From assembly GCA_900754255.1 (NCBI GenBank), contig CAAECI010000002.1, positions 1 through 43,989 of the forward strand: a stretch of DNA of 43,989 nucleotides, in the 5' to 3' direction. Below are positions 1-8,973 of the stretch, piece by piece. Within the stretch, counting starts at the first letter, position 1. Each line of letters starts with the position of its first letter. Origin of the DNA: an uncultured Succinivibrio sp. Its GTDB lineage: Bacteria > Pseudomonadota > Gammaproteobacteria > Enterobacterales > Succinivibrionaceae. The position numbers and the translations under genes were made by a program. The notes beneath the pieces were generated by a model. It worked only from the letters and a program-made list of their open reading frames with translations. It did not search any database and had not been told where the DNA came from.

Positions 1-101
1 AAAGCCCATCAAAGATGATGAGCTTATGTAAATCAAGCAGTTACCTACAGGACTACATTAGTACCAACATAGGTGAATGTTTTAGTTAATAGCTAAAGAT
101 A

Positions 102-123
102 AAACATGATCAAGATCACGTTC
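102..123. promoter_or_regulatory. CRP/FNR-like operator upstream of ldhA
   Basis: The core TGAT-N4-ATCA at 107-118 is an inverted repeat. It fits the FNR consensus at 8 of 10 positions and the 22-bp CRP consensus at about 17 positions, with the right half (TCACG) better than the left. It lies about 100 bp before the ldhA start. A TATTTT hexamer at 161-166 could be the -10, which would put the site near -61. Control by CRP or FNR is inferred and would suit a fermentative lactate dehydrogenase. Confidence 0.45.
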
Positions 124-184
124 CTTAATAAAATGCAGTGCCATGTAAGTGCGCAATTTGTATTTTCAAAGACAGCTACAAACA

Positions 185-200
185 ATCCGTTTTAACGGAT
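185..200 (+). other. Small perfect hairpin just before the ldhA ribosome binding site
   Basis: ATCCGT (185-190), a four-base loop TTTA, and ACGGAT (195-200) form a perfect 6-bp stem ending two bases before the GGAG Shine-Dalgarno at 203-206. It may protect the mRNA 5' end or modulate ribosome access. No family of elements is recognised. Confidence 0.4.
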
Positions 201-213
201 GCGGAGATAAAAA

Positions 214-1215
214 ATGGAAAAAATAACCTTCTTCGGTACTCACTCCTATGATCGCCATACCTTTGCGGAGGTAAATAAGGATTTCGGCTTTGAAATTGTC
301 AATCACCGCAGCTTCCTAGATGCTGCAAACGCCACTATGACCATGGGGGCTAAGGCCGTATGCATATTTGTAAATGATACTGCCGACAGAAAGGTTATCG
401 AGATCCTGGCTAAGCAGGGCGTTAAGCTCATAGCTTTACGCTGTGCCGGCTTCAACAACGTCGATGTCAATGCGGCCAAGGACAACGGTATACGTGTGGT
501 CAGAGTGCCGGCCTATTCTCCGCATGCCATCGCCGAGCATGTGGTGGCGCTCATCATGACCTTAAATCGCCGCACCAATCGTGCTTACGTAAGAACTCGC
601 GACGGTAATTTCTCATTAAACGGTCTTATGGGCTTTGATATGTACGGAAAGACCGTCGGTGTAGTCGGCACCGGACGTATTGCCAGATGCCTTATTTCCA
701 TTTTGAAGGGCTTCGGGATGAACGTGCTCGCATACGATATTTACCCTGACGAAAAATATGCACAGGAGGCCGGCATTCGCTATGTTGATCTTGACGAGCT
801 GTTTGCAGAATCCGATGTGATCTCCTTAAACTGCCCGCTTACTCCGCAGAACCGTCACCTGATCAATCGCGATTCCATCTCCAAGATGAAGCGCGGAGTG
901 ATGATCATCAATACCGGTCGCGGTCCGCTTATTTCCACCGAGGACCTGATAGAGGGGTTGCGCTCCGGACAGGTAGGCTATGCCGGACTTGATGTGTACG
1001 AGGAGGAGCGTAACTATTTCTATCAGGATAAGTCCTCAAGCGTGATCACCGATGACAATTTAGCCAGACTTTTAAGCTACTCCAACGTAATGGTCACCTC
1101 GCACCAGGCGTTCTTTACCAATGAGGCCATGGAGAACATTGCTCATACCACGCTTGAAAACTGCCGTGCCTTCTTTAGCGGAGAAGAGCTTGTAAACGAG
1201 GTTAAAGGGAAATAA
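214..1215 (+). CDS. ldhA: D-lactate dehydrogenase (fermentative)
   Basis: This is an NAD-dependent D-2-hydroxyacid dehydrogenase that reduces pyruvate to D-lactate in the cytoplasm and regenerates NAD+ in fermentation. The 333 residues match the usual LdhA length (E. coli 329). The Rossmann motif VGTGRIA lies near 151-157. The catalytic triad is visible as Arg236 in NTGRG, Glu263 in LDVYE and His297 in SHQAF. The start is an ATG eight bases after a GGAG ribosome binding site. The gene stands alone with its own regulatory region and a terminator shared with rsmC. Other 2-hydroxyacid dehydrogenases share the fold, but overall length and the LDVYEEE segment favour LdhA. Confidence 0.93.
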   Translation: MEKITFFGTHSYDRHTFAEVNKDFGFEIVNHRSFLDAANATMTMGAKAVCIFVNDTADRKVIEILAKQGVKLIALRCAGFNNVDVNAAKDNGIRVVRVPAYSPHAIAEHVVALIMTLNRRTNRAYVRTRDGNFSLNGLMGFDMYGKTVGVVGTGRIARCLISILKGFGMNVLAYDIYPDEKYAQEAGIRYVDLDELFAESDVISLNCPLTPQNRHLINRDSISKMKRGVMIINTGRGPLISTEDLIEGLRSGQVGYAGLDVYEEERNYFYQDKSSSVITDDNLARLLSYSNVMVTSHQAFFTNEAMENIAHTTLENCRAFFSGEELVNEVKGK

Positions 1216-1229
1216 CCGCACCTGAGCGC

Positions 1230-1290
1230 AAAAAGCCGCAGCTATTCGGTCTATAGGAGAGCCCCGCTGTGCGGGGCTTTCGGCTTTTTT
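1230..1290. terminator. Bidirectional terminator between ldhA and rsmC
   Basis: An inner stem GCCCCGC (1261-1267) / GCGGGGC (1271-1277) with loop TGT sits inside an outer AAAAGCCG / CGGCTTTTTT pairing. The T run at 1285-1290 serves ldhA. The A run near 1230 becomes a U run on the opposite strand and serves rsmC. Confidence 0.85.
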
Positions 1291-1300
1291 ACAATTGCTC

Positions 1301-2362
1301 CTACCAAGCCTTAAATACGCAAAAGCGGGTGGTCTTTTGCATGCATTTGACGTTTTCGAAGCTCTGCTTTAAAGGCTCCTCATAGCCTAGGAAGGAATTT
1401 CCAACCAGCATCATAAAGCCGCCTTCATTTAAATGATCGGGAGCCTCTCTGATCATGTTCAAAGCAGCCTGACGCTCAACGGAGGATCCCTGATGAAAGG
1501 GCGGATTGACGGCAATGAGATCGAAGGATCCCAGATCCTGCAACATGTTGGCACAGCTTGTTTGCAGTGAAATACCGTTTAGGGCGGCATTCTTTTGTGT
1601 AAGCTGAAGGGCGGTGGCACTAACATCGGTTGAAAGCACCCTCTCAACTCCCAGCTTTTGCAAATAAATGCCGATCACACCGCAACCGCAGCCCAAATCG
1701 AGAGCCTCCTTGGCTTTGATATGGGCCTTGGAGAGAGCATCCAGCAGCATGGCCGATCCTTCATCTATACGTCCCTTTGAGAATACGGCTTCATCCTGAA
1801 GCAGCTGCATCTGCGTTCCTTTGACCGTGTACTCGATAGGTGGCAACGGAGAGTATGGCGAGCCCTCATGCTCAAATTCGACTCCGAAAAGGGTGCATTT
1901 ACGCTTGATCCCCATTTTACGCGGAGAGCCGAATTCTTTAAGCAGGGTGTCGGCACTGCGTCCGCCCTCGTCGTTGGCCCCGGCGGTGAAAATGAGAGCT
2001 CCTTTGCAAAGCTTTGTAGAAAGAAGGCGCAGGGCCTTGAGATTCTGGCTCTTACTTTTATCTATAAGAACAAGCAGGCAATCGGCCTCCGAGATCTTCT
2101 CCAAGGCCCTCTCCACGGAACAAAAATGCACGCTTAAATGCTTGTAGCTGAAGCTTTGCTCCGCATCGTGCGTAAAAGAATTTCCCGTCATTGCGGCCAA
2201 ACGACCGGCAGTATTGTAGTTGTCGACTATGATGTCGGTCTTTTGCGTATCGGCGGCAAGCTTTAAGATCCTCTCATCAAATACCGTGCCGGCAATAATG
2301 AGCCTGCGTTTTGCAAAAAATTCACGGGATGGCTCTATAAGATCGTAAAGAGGAGCATTCAT
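1301..2362 (-). CDS. rsmC: 16S rRNA (guanine-1207-N2) methyltransferase
   Basis: RsmC uses S-adenosylmethionine to methylate G1207 of 16S rRNA in the 30S subunit. The 353 residues match E. coli RsmC (343). The N-terminal half (about 1-180) is the degenerate methyltransferase-like domain typical of the family. The C-terminal half is catalytic, with SAM motif LDLGCGCG at 221-228 and the substrate motif NPPFH at 286-290, which is characteristic of N2-guanine methyltransferases. It starts two bases after the rsmA stop, so the two rRNA methylases are co-transcribed. RlmG is the closest alternative, but the length and the NPPFHQG sequence favour RsmC. Confidence 0.88.
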   Translation of the reverse strand: MNAPLYDLIEPSREFFAKRRLIIAGTVFDERILKLAADTQKTDIIVDNYNTAGRLAAMTGNSFTHDAEQSFSYKHLSVHFCSVERALEKISEADCLLVLIDKSKSQNLKALRLLSTKLCKGALIFTAGANDEGGRSADTLLKEFGSPRKMGIKRKCTLFGVEFEHEGSPYSPLPPIEYTVKGTQMQLLQDEAVFSKGRIDEGSAMLLDALSKAHIKAKEALDLGCGCGVIGIYLQKLGVERVLSTDVSATALQLTQKNAALNGISLQTSCANMLQDLGSFDLIAVNPPFHQGSSVERQAALNMIREAPDHLNEGGFMMLVGNSFLGYEEPLKQSFENVKCMQKTTRFCVFKAW

Positions 2363-2364
2363 TA

Positions 2365-3171
2365 TTAAAGGGCCTCCGTAATTTTCTTGTCGCGTAGCGC
2401 CTTGGCAAGGCGGGTATAGGTTTCCACGCTGAGGTTCTCAGCACGGGCGTTTAAGGGAACCTGCAAGTCCTCAAGCTCCTTTACGGAGAAGAGCTTTGAG
2501 AGGGCATTGCGTACGGTTTTGCGGCGGGCGGAGAAGGCTGTGACCGTCACCGTATTGAGAATTGGAGCTAAGGCGCGCTCCTCATCACTGAGATCACGCG
2601 GTATGAGTCGAACCACGGCGGAGGTAACCTTAGGCTTTGGGAAAAAGGCGGTATTGGGAACCACCAGCATGGGGATCACGCGGGCATGAAACTGAGCCAT
2701 GACCGTCAGGCGGCCGTAATCCTTGGAGTCGGGACCTGCAGCCAATCTTTCCACCACCTCCTTTTGCAACATGAAATGCATGTCCTTAATTCCCTTTTGA
2801 GAAAGTAGGTGGAAGATGATGGGAGAGGTGATGTTGTATGGTAAATTGCCGAAAACGCGCAGATCTCCGGCTCCCGGCAAGGCCTCGTAATCCACCTTCA
2901 GCGCATCGCCCTCTATGAGCGTAAGTCCTTTTAGAAATGGATCGTGTCGCAGCATTTCGACCAGATCTCGATCGAGCTCGATGGCGGTAAGTGCTCCGGC
3001 TTTCTCCAGCACCGGCCTTGTGAGTGCTGCGTGTCCGGGACCTATTTCAATTAAATGATCACCTGGTTTCGGACCTATGGCATCCACAATTTGGGAAATT
3101 ATGTAATCGTCGGTAAGAAAGTTTTGGCCGAAACGTTTTCGGGCTTGAATATGATGAGGGGGCAGAGCCAT
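2365..3171 (-). CDS. rsmA: 16S rRNA dimethyladenosine transferase (KsgA)
   Basis: RsmA/KsgA dimethylates A1518 and A1519 near the 3' end of 16S rRNA late in 30S assembly. It shows the family N-terminus KRFGQNFL (12-19), SAM motif IEIGPG (41-46) and the catalytic motif GNLPYN (108-113). Its 268 residues are normal for the family. In enterobacteria it follows surA-pdxA and precedes apaGH. Here pdxA is absent and rsmC follows instead of apaG. A ribosome binding site GGAGTG lies just before the ATG, and a terminator separates the gene from surA upstream. Confidence 0.95.
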   Translation of the reverse strand: MALPPHHIQARKRFGQNFLTDDYIISQIVDAIGPKPGDHLIEIGPGHAALTRPVLEKAGALTAIELDRDLVEMLRHDPFLKGLTLIEGDALKVDYEALPGAGDLRVFGNLPYNITSPIIFHLLSQKGIKDMHFMLQKEVVERLAAGPDSKDYGRLTVMAQFHARVIPMLVVPNTAFFPKPKVTSAVVRLIPRDLSDEERALAPILNTVTVTAFSARRKTVRNALSKLFSVKELEDLQVPLNARAENLSVETYTRLAKALRDKKITEAL

Positions 3172-3190
3172 TTGTCACTCCGTGATTGGT

Positions 3191-3215
3191 TTAAAAGGCC
3201 CGCTCATGCGGGCCT
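3191..3215 (-). terminator. Terminator between surA and rsmA
   Basis: A perfect 7-bp stem GGCCCGC (3197-3203) / GCGGGCC (3208-3214) with loop TCAT is followed, on the minus strand, by TTTTAA (3196-3191). It should end or attenuate the lptD-surA transcript before rsmA. Confidence 0.75.
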
Positions 3216-3237
3216 GCAAACTTAATGAGACGCTCTC

Positions 3238-4575
3238 TTAGAGAGAAGGGGTATTTTCCTGACGGTGTTCCATATTTATACCGGCCTCAAGCAACTGCGG
3301 ATCGGTGATATGGACGAAAGCGCTGTCACGCAGCTGCTGCTCCCAAAGCCCCGATTGCTCTCTGAAGGCGCGCTCGTAAAGGATCTCGCGGGCGCGGGAT
3401 TTGTAAGCCTGATCGGATCCGGTATCTACCTTGACGTCCTTTAGCAATATGAGATGCCAGCCGAAGCTTGAGCGTATCGGATCGGATATTTGTCCTTTTT
3501 TGAGAGCCACCATGGCACGGGCGAATTGGGGGTCGAAGATCCCGGGAACCTGATAGCCCAGATCACCGCCTGAGGAGGCCGAGCCGCCGTCCTCGGAATA
3601 TTTACGGGCGGCATCGGCAAAGGAATACTGACCGTTTTCAATGTCGCGCTTGATCCTCTCAAGCTGGGCCTTGGCGGCCTCGTCGGAGAGAATGATGGAG
3701 GTCTTGAGCAGAATGTGCGAGGCATCATAGGTCTTGACGGGATCGACGGCATCGTTGGAAACGTCAAAGAGTTTCATAAAGTGCAGTCCTATGGGCGAGC
3801 GCACGGGGCCTATTAGATCTCCGCTCTTGGCCTTAACTACCGCCGGCAGGAAAGCCATGGGGACACGGGTTTCCGGTATATAGCCGAGATCTCCGCCGTT
3901 GGCGGCGGATGCATCGGCAGAGAAGCGCGCAGCTACGCTTGCAAAGGATGTTCCGGCCTTAAGCTCTTTTTTTACCTCGGCAGCCTGAGCCTGAGCCTGA
4001 TTGTACTGAGCCTCCGTAGGATTGGCGGCAAGCGGGATCACAATAAGTCCCAAATGATATCTGGGCTCTATGCTGCCGCGATCCTTTAATTGCTTGGCCA
4101 GTGAATTGATTTCGGCATCGGAGATCACGATGCGTGAGCGTACTCCCGAGCGCCTAAATTCGTTGACCATGAATTCGTTGCGAAAGCTTTCTCTCTGTGC
4201 AGCCGGAGAGGCGCCCGGAGCAACGTCGTTTAAGATCTTCTCCGGAGTGGTTTGATTTTTAGCCGCAGTTTCCTGCAGAGCCTGATCAAGTTGCATATCG
4301 GTCAAATCGACGCCGCGCTCCTTGGCAAGTTGCAATACCAGTGTGTTGGTAATAAGGTGCTCCATGGCTGCTTTACGTGCGGCGATGGGTTCCAAGGCAA
4401 CCTTTTGTCTTGAGGCATTGGTCAAAACCTGCTTCGTGGCCGCATTGAGTTCACTTTCTAAAATGATGTCGTTGTTGACTACGGCGGCGGTACGGTCCAA
4501 TACCACAGGAGTGGCATGAGCTGCTGCGGCGACGGCCACGGCTACAGCCGAGATTAAAAGTTTCTTGATGATCAT
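3238..4575 (-). CDS. surA: Periplasmic chaperone and peptidyl-prolyl isomerase SurA
   Basis: SurA escorts unfolded outer-membrane proteins, notably LptD, across the periplasm to the BAM complex. The 445-residue protein has a signal peptide (about 1-21, ending AHA), an N-terminal SurA chaperone domain (about 25-160) and two parvulin domains (about 173-272 and 283-385), followed by a C-terminal helix. E. coli SurA has 428 residues. A strong GAGGAAAAG ribosome binding site precedes the ATG. It follows lptD by 19 bases, the classic client-chaperone pairing. Confidence 0.95.
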   Translation of the reverse strand: MIIKKLLISAVAVAVAAAAHATPVVLDRTAAVVNNDIILESELNAATKQVLTNASRQKVALEPIAARKAAMEHLITNTLVLQLAKERGVDLTDMQLDQALQETAAKNQTTPEKILNDVAPGASPAAQRESFRNEFMVNEFRRSGVRSRIVISDAEINSLAKQLKDRGSIEPRYHLGLIVIPLAANPTEAQYNQAQAQAAEVKKELKAGTSFASVAARFSADASAANGGDLGYIPETRVPMAFLPAVVKAKSGDLIGPVRSPIGLHFMKLFDVSNDAVDPVKTYDASHILLKTSIILSDEAAKAQLERIKRDIENGQYSFADAARKYSEDGGSASSGGDLGYQVPGIFDPQFARAMVALKKGQISDPIRSSFGWHLILLKDVKVDTGSDQAYKSRAREILYERAFREQSGLWEQQLRDSAFVHITDPQLLEAGINMEHRQENTPSL

Positions 4576-4594
4576 AGTGTCTTTTCCTCTGTCA

Positions 4595-7240
4595 TCAGCG
4601 GTTCAGGTTCGTGGGATCCACGAACGGCATGTAATGAGTATCGGGGGACATGGGTTTATCCACGCCGTCGATCTTGATTGTATAGAAGTTCTTAAGTTCG
4701 AACTGTATTCCGATCACACGATCGCGAGTGTGCTCACGCTTGTTCCAATCCATTTTGGTGTAGTCTTCAAAGAATAAAGCTACGGCCGAGCAACAGTCCT
4801 CACGACGTAAGGCCAATTTACGGTTGATATTGAATTTTTGCTCAAGATCACGGTAGATGGCGGCCGTCAGGCGATAGTTGCGGTTCAGAGCATAGGTCAT
4901 GCCCAGTCCCGCCTGCTTCAAATCGCGAGCACCTCCCGTTTCCAGATCGTAATTGCCGTCGCGTATGAAGCGGTAATTGGCGGTTACGGAGGCGCTGTCG
5001 GTTCTGTAGGAGGCAGATATGTTGTAGCTTCTGAATTCCGAGTTTTGCGTGTCATAAGCCAGTGCTGAATGCATATTGATGCGATCAAACAATCTGGCGT
5101 CCACATTGCCTGCAAGCACCGAGCGCGGATAGGTTGAATGAGCGTCATTGCTGTAGAGCGTTACGCGGGTAGGCTCGAAGCTGTAGGTTTGAGCCAGGCC
5201 CACACGCAGGATCTCGCGATCATGCGGATCGAGCAGTCTTGAGGTAACGCCTGCGGTCAGGGAGTTGACGTCGGCGATGCGATCAATACCGGCAAAGCGT
5301 CTGAACGAATACAGCGAATAATAGTCGTCTACATGATCGGTGGTATCGTACAGGGCGATGGAGTTTTGATCCTTGTACGGAATGTATTGGTATTTGATCT
5401 CGGGCTCTACGGTCTGAGTATGGCGCATGTCCAGCACCTTACGCTCGAAGGTGGTACGACCGCGTACCTCCAGCTCATAAAGGAAGCGGTTTACATCGTC
5501 ATCAAGGCGCTCAAAGCCGAAATAGCCGTTGGCGCTTTTACCGTATTTTTCAAGATTTCCCTGATCGTAGTGAGTTAAAAATCCGCGTACCCCCACGTCC
5601 AAAGTAGTGCCGCGCATGTCGAACACATGATAGGTGGCATAGGGCTCGGCATGGGCTCTTATGCTGTGCTCGGACTCGTAGTTGCCAAAGCCCTCGAGCT
5701 CGAATCTGGTAAGCTCGCCGTAAAAGCCCGTTTGGAATTTTCCTACGGTATTTCCGGCCGTTCCCGAAAGCTTGGGAAGCATGGAAAAAGGACGATTGTA
5801 TACTGAAGATCTGTTGCTTGGAAGCAAGGACTGATAGCGTCTCAATTCCGTATGCAATGTGTAAAAGGGTCTTATATAGGAGGCACCCAACTGCTGCAAC
5901 AGATGATCGTCGGTGATGGCGGCGTCGGGCTGAGCCAAATCCGAAAGATAGGAGTAGTCATTGGGACGCACGCGCTGATAATTTAAAAATCCCAATAGAT
6001 CGCCGTTTAGAAAGCTGGCGCGCGTGGTCAAATGCATGTACCAGCGCTTGCGACTGTCGTCACTGACGGCGGGAGTCCACTCGGCATCATTGGGCAAATA
6101 GTTAAACAGCAATTGTCCAGAGACGTTTTCCCAAGGCATGAAACGAAATTCATTTAGGAACTGCCAGCGGTGTTCTCCGAGCCATGACGGGGTAAAGGTC
6201 CAGTCATAGTTGGGGGCCAAATTAAAGTAAATGGGCTGGGTAAATTTAACGTGCTCCGAGCCTATGCTGAACGAGGGATATAAAAGTCCCGTGCGTCGCT
6301 CCGAGGTGATGGGGAAGTTTATGTACGGCATATAAAACACAGGTACATTCCCCGCCCACAGGGCAGCATTCCAGGCCTCGCCGAAGGCCTCGTCCCGATC
6401 GATCTCCACGGAGCTTGCGCTTATGTGCCACGTGCCGTCGTCAGTCGGGCAGGTGGTCAGGGTACCGGATTTGATGCTCTGGCTGTTTTCAACGTTGTCG
6501 ACCACGTGCTCCTGTGCCGAACCGCGCAGCACCGAGCCGTTGAAATAGAACTGGGTGTTCTTAAGTCTGGCTATCTTATCCTTTAAGCCGTAGCTTACGG
6601 TTTCATCGGTACGTACGGTATATTCGCCGTTCTTAAGCACACTGTTGCCGCTTGTAGAAAAGATATCGTTTGTCGAATCATAGTGAGCGGTATCGGTATC
6701 GATGGAGCGATCCTTTTGCGCAATGACAACCCTTCCCGAATAGATAAGATCGTTGTTTTTTTTGTTCAGATCGCCCTTGACCTCATCGGCCTCTACGGTT
6801 ACGGGAGTCTTATGAATGTCAAAAACCAGCGGCTTGCTGTAGGAGGGAACATCGGTATAGCAGCTCATATCCCGAGCTGGAACCGGCAGGAACGGGGCGG
6901 TGCGAAAGGTGCGGTTGCGCATGACCGACACCAAGCGCGATGCAAACAGCGAGCTGTCGGCAAGTCTTTGATTGGAAAGATATCTAAGAGAGGCCGAGGT
7001 GCTCATGACGCTGAGGCTTTTGGTGGCAAAGGATGTAACCTTGTCGATCCTTTGCGGAGCATTGCTGTTTATATGTCCGGTTGTAACCTTGAATTCACCG
7101 TTGGCAGCATATGCAGAGGCGGCCAAGGCTACGGCCGCGGCCAAGACGGTCACGGAGCATGAACGGCACAAGCAATTTACGTTTAATAATGAATATTGCT
7201 TTTGGGCTTTAACAAGCTGTGAAAAAAAATCGTATTTCAT
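4595..7240 (-). CDS. lptD: LPS-assembly outer-membrane protein LptD
   Basis: LptD forms the outer-membrane beta-barrel that, with LptE, inserts lipopolysaccharide into the outer leaflet. At 881 residues it is longer than E. coli LptD (784). A signal peptide (about 1-45, ending ASAYA, with an unusually long n-region) is followed by about 80 extra residues before the first conserved cysteine. The OstA/LptA-like beta-jellyroll covers about 145-280 and the LptD barrel the rest. Cys127, Cys264 and the adjacent pair Cys816-Cys817 correspond to the four cysteines that form the functional disulfides in E. coli. The ATG overlaps the yacG stop (ATGA), implying translational coupling. Confidence 0.95.
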   Translation of the reverse strand: MKYDFFSQLVKAQKQYSLLNVNCLCRSCSVTVLAAAVALAASAYAANGEFKVTTGHINSNAPQRIDKVTSFATKSLSVMSTSASLRYLSNQRLADSSLFASRLVSVMRNRTFRTAPFLPVPARDMSCYTDVPSYSKPLVFDIHKTPVTVEADEVKGDLNKKNNDLIYSGRVVIAQKDRSIDTDTAHYDSTNDIFSTSGNSVLKNGEYTVRTDETVSYGLKDKIARLKNTQFYFNGSVLRGSAQEHVVDNVENSQSIKSGTLTTCPTDDGTWHISASSVEIDRDEAFGEAWNAALWAGNVPVFYMPYINFPITSERRTGLLYPSFSIGSEHVKFTQPIYFNLAPNYDWTFTPSWLGEHRWQFLNEFRFMPWENVSGQLLFNYLPNDAEWTPAVSDDSRKRWYMHLTTRASFLNGDLLGFLNYQRVRPNDYSYLSDLAQPDAAITDDHLLQQLGASYIRPFYTLHTELRRYQSLLPSNRSSVYNRPFSMLPKLSGTAGNTVGKFQTGFYGELTRFELEGFGNYESEHSIRAHAEPYATYHVFDMRGTTLDVGVRGFLTHYDQGNLEKYGKSANGYFGFERLDDDVNRFLYELEVRGRTTFERKVLDMRHTQTVEPEIKYQYIPYKDQNSIALYDTTDHVDDYYSLYSFRRFAGIDRIADVNSLTAGVTSRLLDPHDREILRVGLAQTYSFEPTRVTLYSNDAHSTYPRSVLAGNVDARLFDRINMHSALAYDTQNSEFRSYNISASYRTDSASVTANYRFIRDGNYDLETGGARDLKQAGLGMTYALNRNYRLTAAIYRDLEQKFNINRKLALRREDCCSAVALFFEDYTKMDWNKREHTRDRVIGIQFELKNFYTIKIDGVDKPMSPDTHYMPFVDPTNLNR

Positions 7241-7551
7241 GAGTGACGAGCACCGTCTTCTTCATCGAATCCGCTCAATCCCGAGGCGTATTCGGCATCA
7301 TCGTCTTCAATGAGCGACGGTCCTTCAATTTTCATTTCGTCCGAGGCCCAAGCTCCCAAATCCAAGATCTTGCAGCGCTGTGAGCAAAAGGGTCTGAATT
7401 CGTCCTGCGTGCGGTACAGATGCATTTTCCCGCAGTGCGGACAAGGGATCATCAAGCCCTCGTCGGTTACCTCTGGGGGATCAGATTTTTTATGTACGCT
7501 TTCTTCAAGCTCCTCATAGCATCCATCGGGTAAAAGATCTTTGAGACTCAT
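7237..7551 (-). CDS. yacG: DNA gyrase inhibitor YacG, zinc-binding
   Basis: YacG is a small zinc protein that binds GyrB and inhibits gyrase in E. coli. The four zinc ligands Cys37, Cys40, Cys56 and Cys60 appear in CPHC and FCSQRC, followed by the family motif LDLGAWASDE. At 104 residues it is longer than the E. coli protein (65), with about 30 extra N-terminal residues and an acidic C-terminal tail. It overlaps zapD upstream and lptD downstream by four bases each (ATGA), so translation is probably coupled through the three genes. Confidence 0.88.
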   Translation of the reverse strand: MSLKDLLPDGCYEELEESVHKKSDPPEVTDEGLMIPCPHCGKMHLYRTQDEFRPFCSQRCKILDLGAWASDEMKIEGPSLIEDDDAEYASGLSGFDEEDGARHS

Positions 7552-8297
7552 TTGAGATCCCCGTGAATAAAGGTGATGCGAAAAGGAATATCCCCCACCG
7601 GAGCTCCCTTGTCATAGGGAAGAAAACGAACGTTTATGCGGGACTGAAACCCAGAAACCACGGGATACCCGCGAATGGCCTGCTCGTCATAACTGACACC
7701 GAGCAGATCGCAATTACAGGCATTTTCCTGTAAAAAACCCGCACGGGCAAGACGATCCTGAGGATCGGAGCATAATCTCCACAGATATAAAACCGTGGTG
7801 ATGGGAACTCTTAAGCATTCGAGCTCGTGCAACCATACGGCTACCGTTTGACGTCTTTCCTCAAGCGGCAGATGTAACCAAAACTCAAACAGCGGCGTGT
7901 CGAAGCAGTTGATGCCCGAGGGGGTTCGAAAACGGGGTTTGACGGTTTCCAATATAGGATCGTCGCGCAGTACCGTGCGCTGACGGGTGAAGCCGTCGAG
8001 AACGTCGCGAGATCTTGCGATCTGTGCACGCAGATCCTTGACAAATTCTGTATCGACCTCAGGATTTTTCATCCATTCGCGCAATCTGGAGTCGCATTTT
8101 TCCAGATCCTTTAAGATGTCGATTTTGATGGAACCGGTTCCGTCTACCAAATCAATGAAATCCACAATGCAGCGCAGAAGGCTGAAGGTTTCCTGTACGG
8201 TATTTATGCCGCAGTTTTCTGAAGCGGCATTGAAAATTTTTTCGAATTTGAGATAGGTTCTCGCCTTGGAACTCAGGGGAAAATCGTAATAAAGCAT
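7548..8297 (-). CDS. zapD: Cell division protein ZapD (FtsZ-associated)
   Basis: ZapD cross-links FtsZ filaments and supports Z-ring assembly in the cytoplasm. The 249 residues match E. coli ZapD (247). The family N-terminus with LSSKARTYLKFEKIF at about 8-22 and the mainly helical N-terminal half are visible, as is the C-terminal beta domain with QSRINVRFLP. It sits in the conserved gammaproteobacterial order coaE-zapD-yacG and shares an ATGA overlap with yacG. Confidence 0.93.
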   Translation of the reverse strand: MLYYDFPLSSKARTYLKFEKIFNAASENCGINTVQETFSLLRCIVDFIDLVDGTGSIKIDILKDLEKCDSRLREWMKNPEVDTEFVKDLRAQIARSRDVLDGFTRQRTVLRDDPILETVKPRFRTPSGINCFDTPLFEFWLHLPLEERRQTVAVWLHELECLRVPITTVLYLWRLCSDPQDRLARAGFLQENACNCDLLGVSYDEQAIRGYPVVSGFQSRINVRFLPYDKGAPVGDIPFRITFIHGDLK

Positions 8298-8328
8298 AAT
8301 AACGCCGCAGAACCTGTACGAATCGGGT

Positions 8329-8973
8329 TCAGTCTTTTTTAAAAAGTGACAGATAAAATTTATGTAATTTTATCACGGCTTGCTTTATTTCATGCAGATC
8401 TCCGTCATCCGTTTCGATTAAATCGTCGGCCTTTTCACGTCTTAGAGCTCTTGGTACCTGTGATGCCACCATTTTGCGGGCCGTTTCCTCATCCATGTTG
8501 TCGCGATCCATCAGTCTTTGCAGCTGTGTCTTTTCGTTAACGTCGATCACAAGCACGCGATCGGCCACAGCCTGATTGCGTCCCTCAAAAAAAAGCGGGA
8601 TCACTGCGATCGCATACGGGGCATTTGCGCCGGATATGCGTCTTTTCAGTTCGCTCATGATGGCAGGATGAGTGAGGGCGTTTAAATCCTTAAGCGCTTT
8701 TTCGTCGTTAAACACCTTAAGACGCAGAGCTCTGCGATTAAGCTCGCCGTCAGTATTTAGGATCTCAGCGCCGAATCGTTGTGCAAGCAGTGAGAGCAGA
8801 GGTTGTCCCTTGGCAGTAAGCTCACGAGAGATTATGTCCGTATCGAATATAGGAACTCCCAATTCCTTAAAAAAATTCGTGATCACGGTTTTTCCGCAGG
8901 CGATCCCGCCGGTTACGACCACGCATTTTGCGCCTCTGTTTTCGGGCACGTCGGGATTGCTTATGGCATTCAT
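8329..8973 (-). CDS. coaE: Dephospho-CoA kinase
   Basis: CoaE phosphorylates the ribose 3'-OH of dephospho-CoA, the last step of coenzyme A synthesis. The P-loop GGIACGKT lies at 22-29, followed by the substrate segment DTDIISREL. The 214 residues fit the family (E. coli 206), with a short N-terminal extension of about 15 residues. It is the first gene of the minus-strand run coaE-zapD-yacG-lptD-surA. In many relatives it follows pilD, which is not present here. Confidence 0.95.
   Translation of the reverse strand: MNAISNPDVPENRGAKCVVVTGGIACGKTVITNFFKELGVPIFDTDIISRELTAKGQPLLSLLAQRFGAEILNTDGELNRRALRLKVFNDEKALKDLNALTHPAIMSELKRRISGANAPYAIAVIPLFFEGRNQAVADRVLVIDVNEKTQLQRLMDRDNMDEETARKMVASQVPRALRREKADDLIETDDGDLHEIKQAVIKLHKFYLSLFKKD

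Noticed and set aside
6683..7162. Plus-strand open frame of 159 codons inside lptD
   Set aside because: It is antisense to a conserved gene, has no ribosome binding site and resembles no protein; it is a shadow of lptD codon usage.
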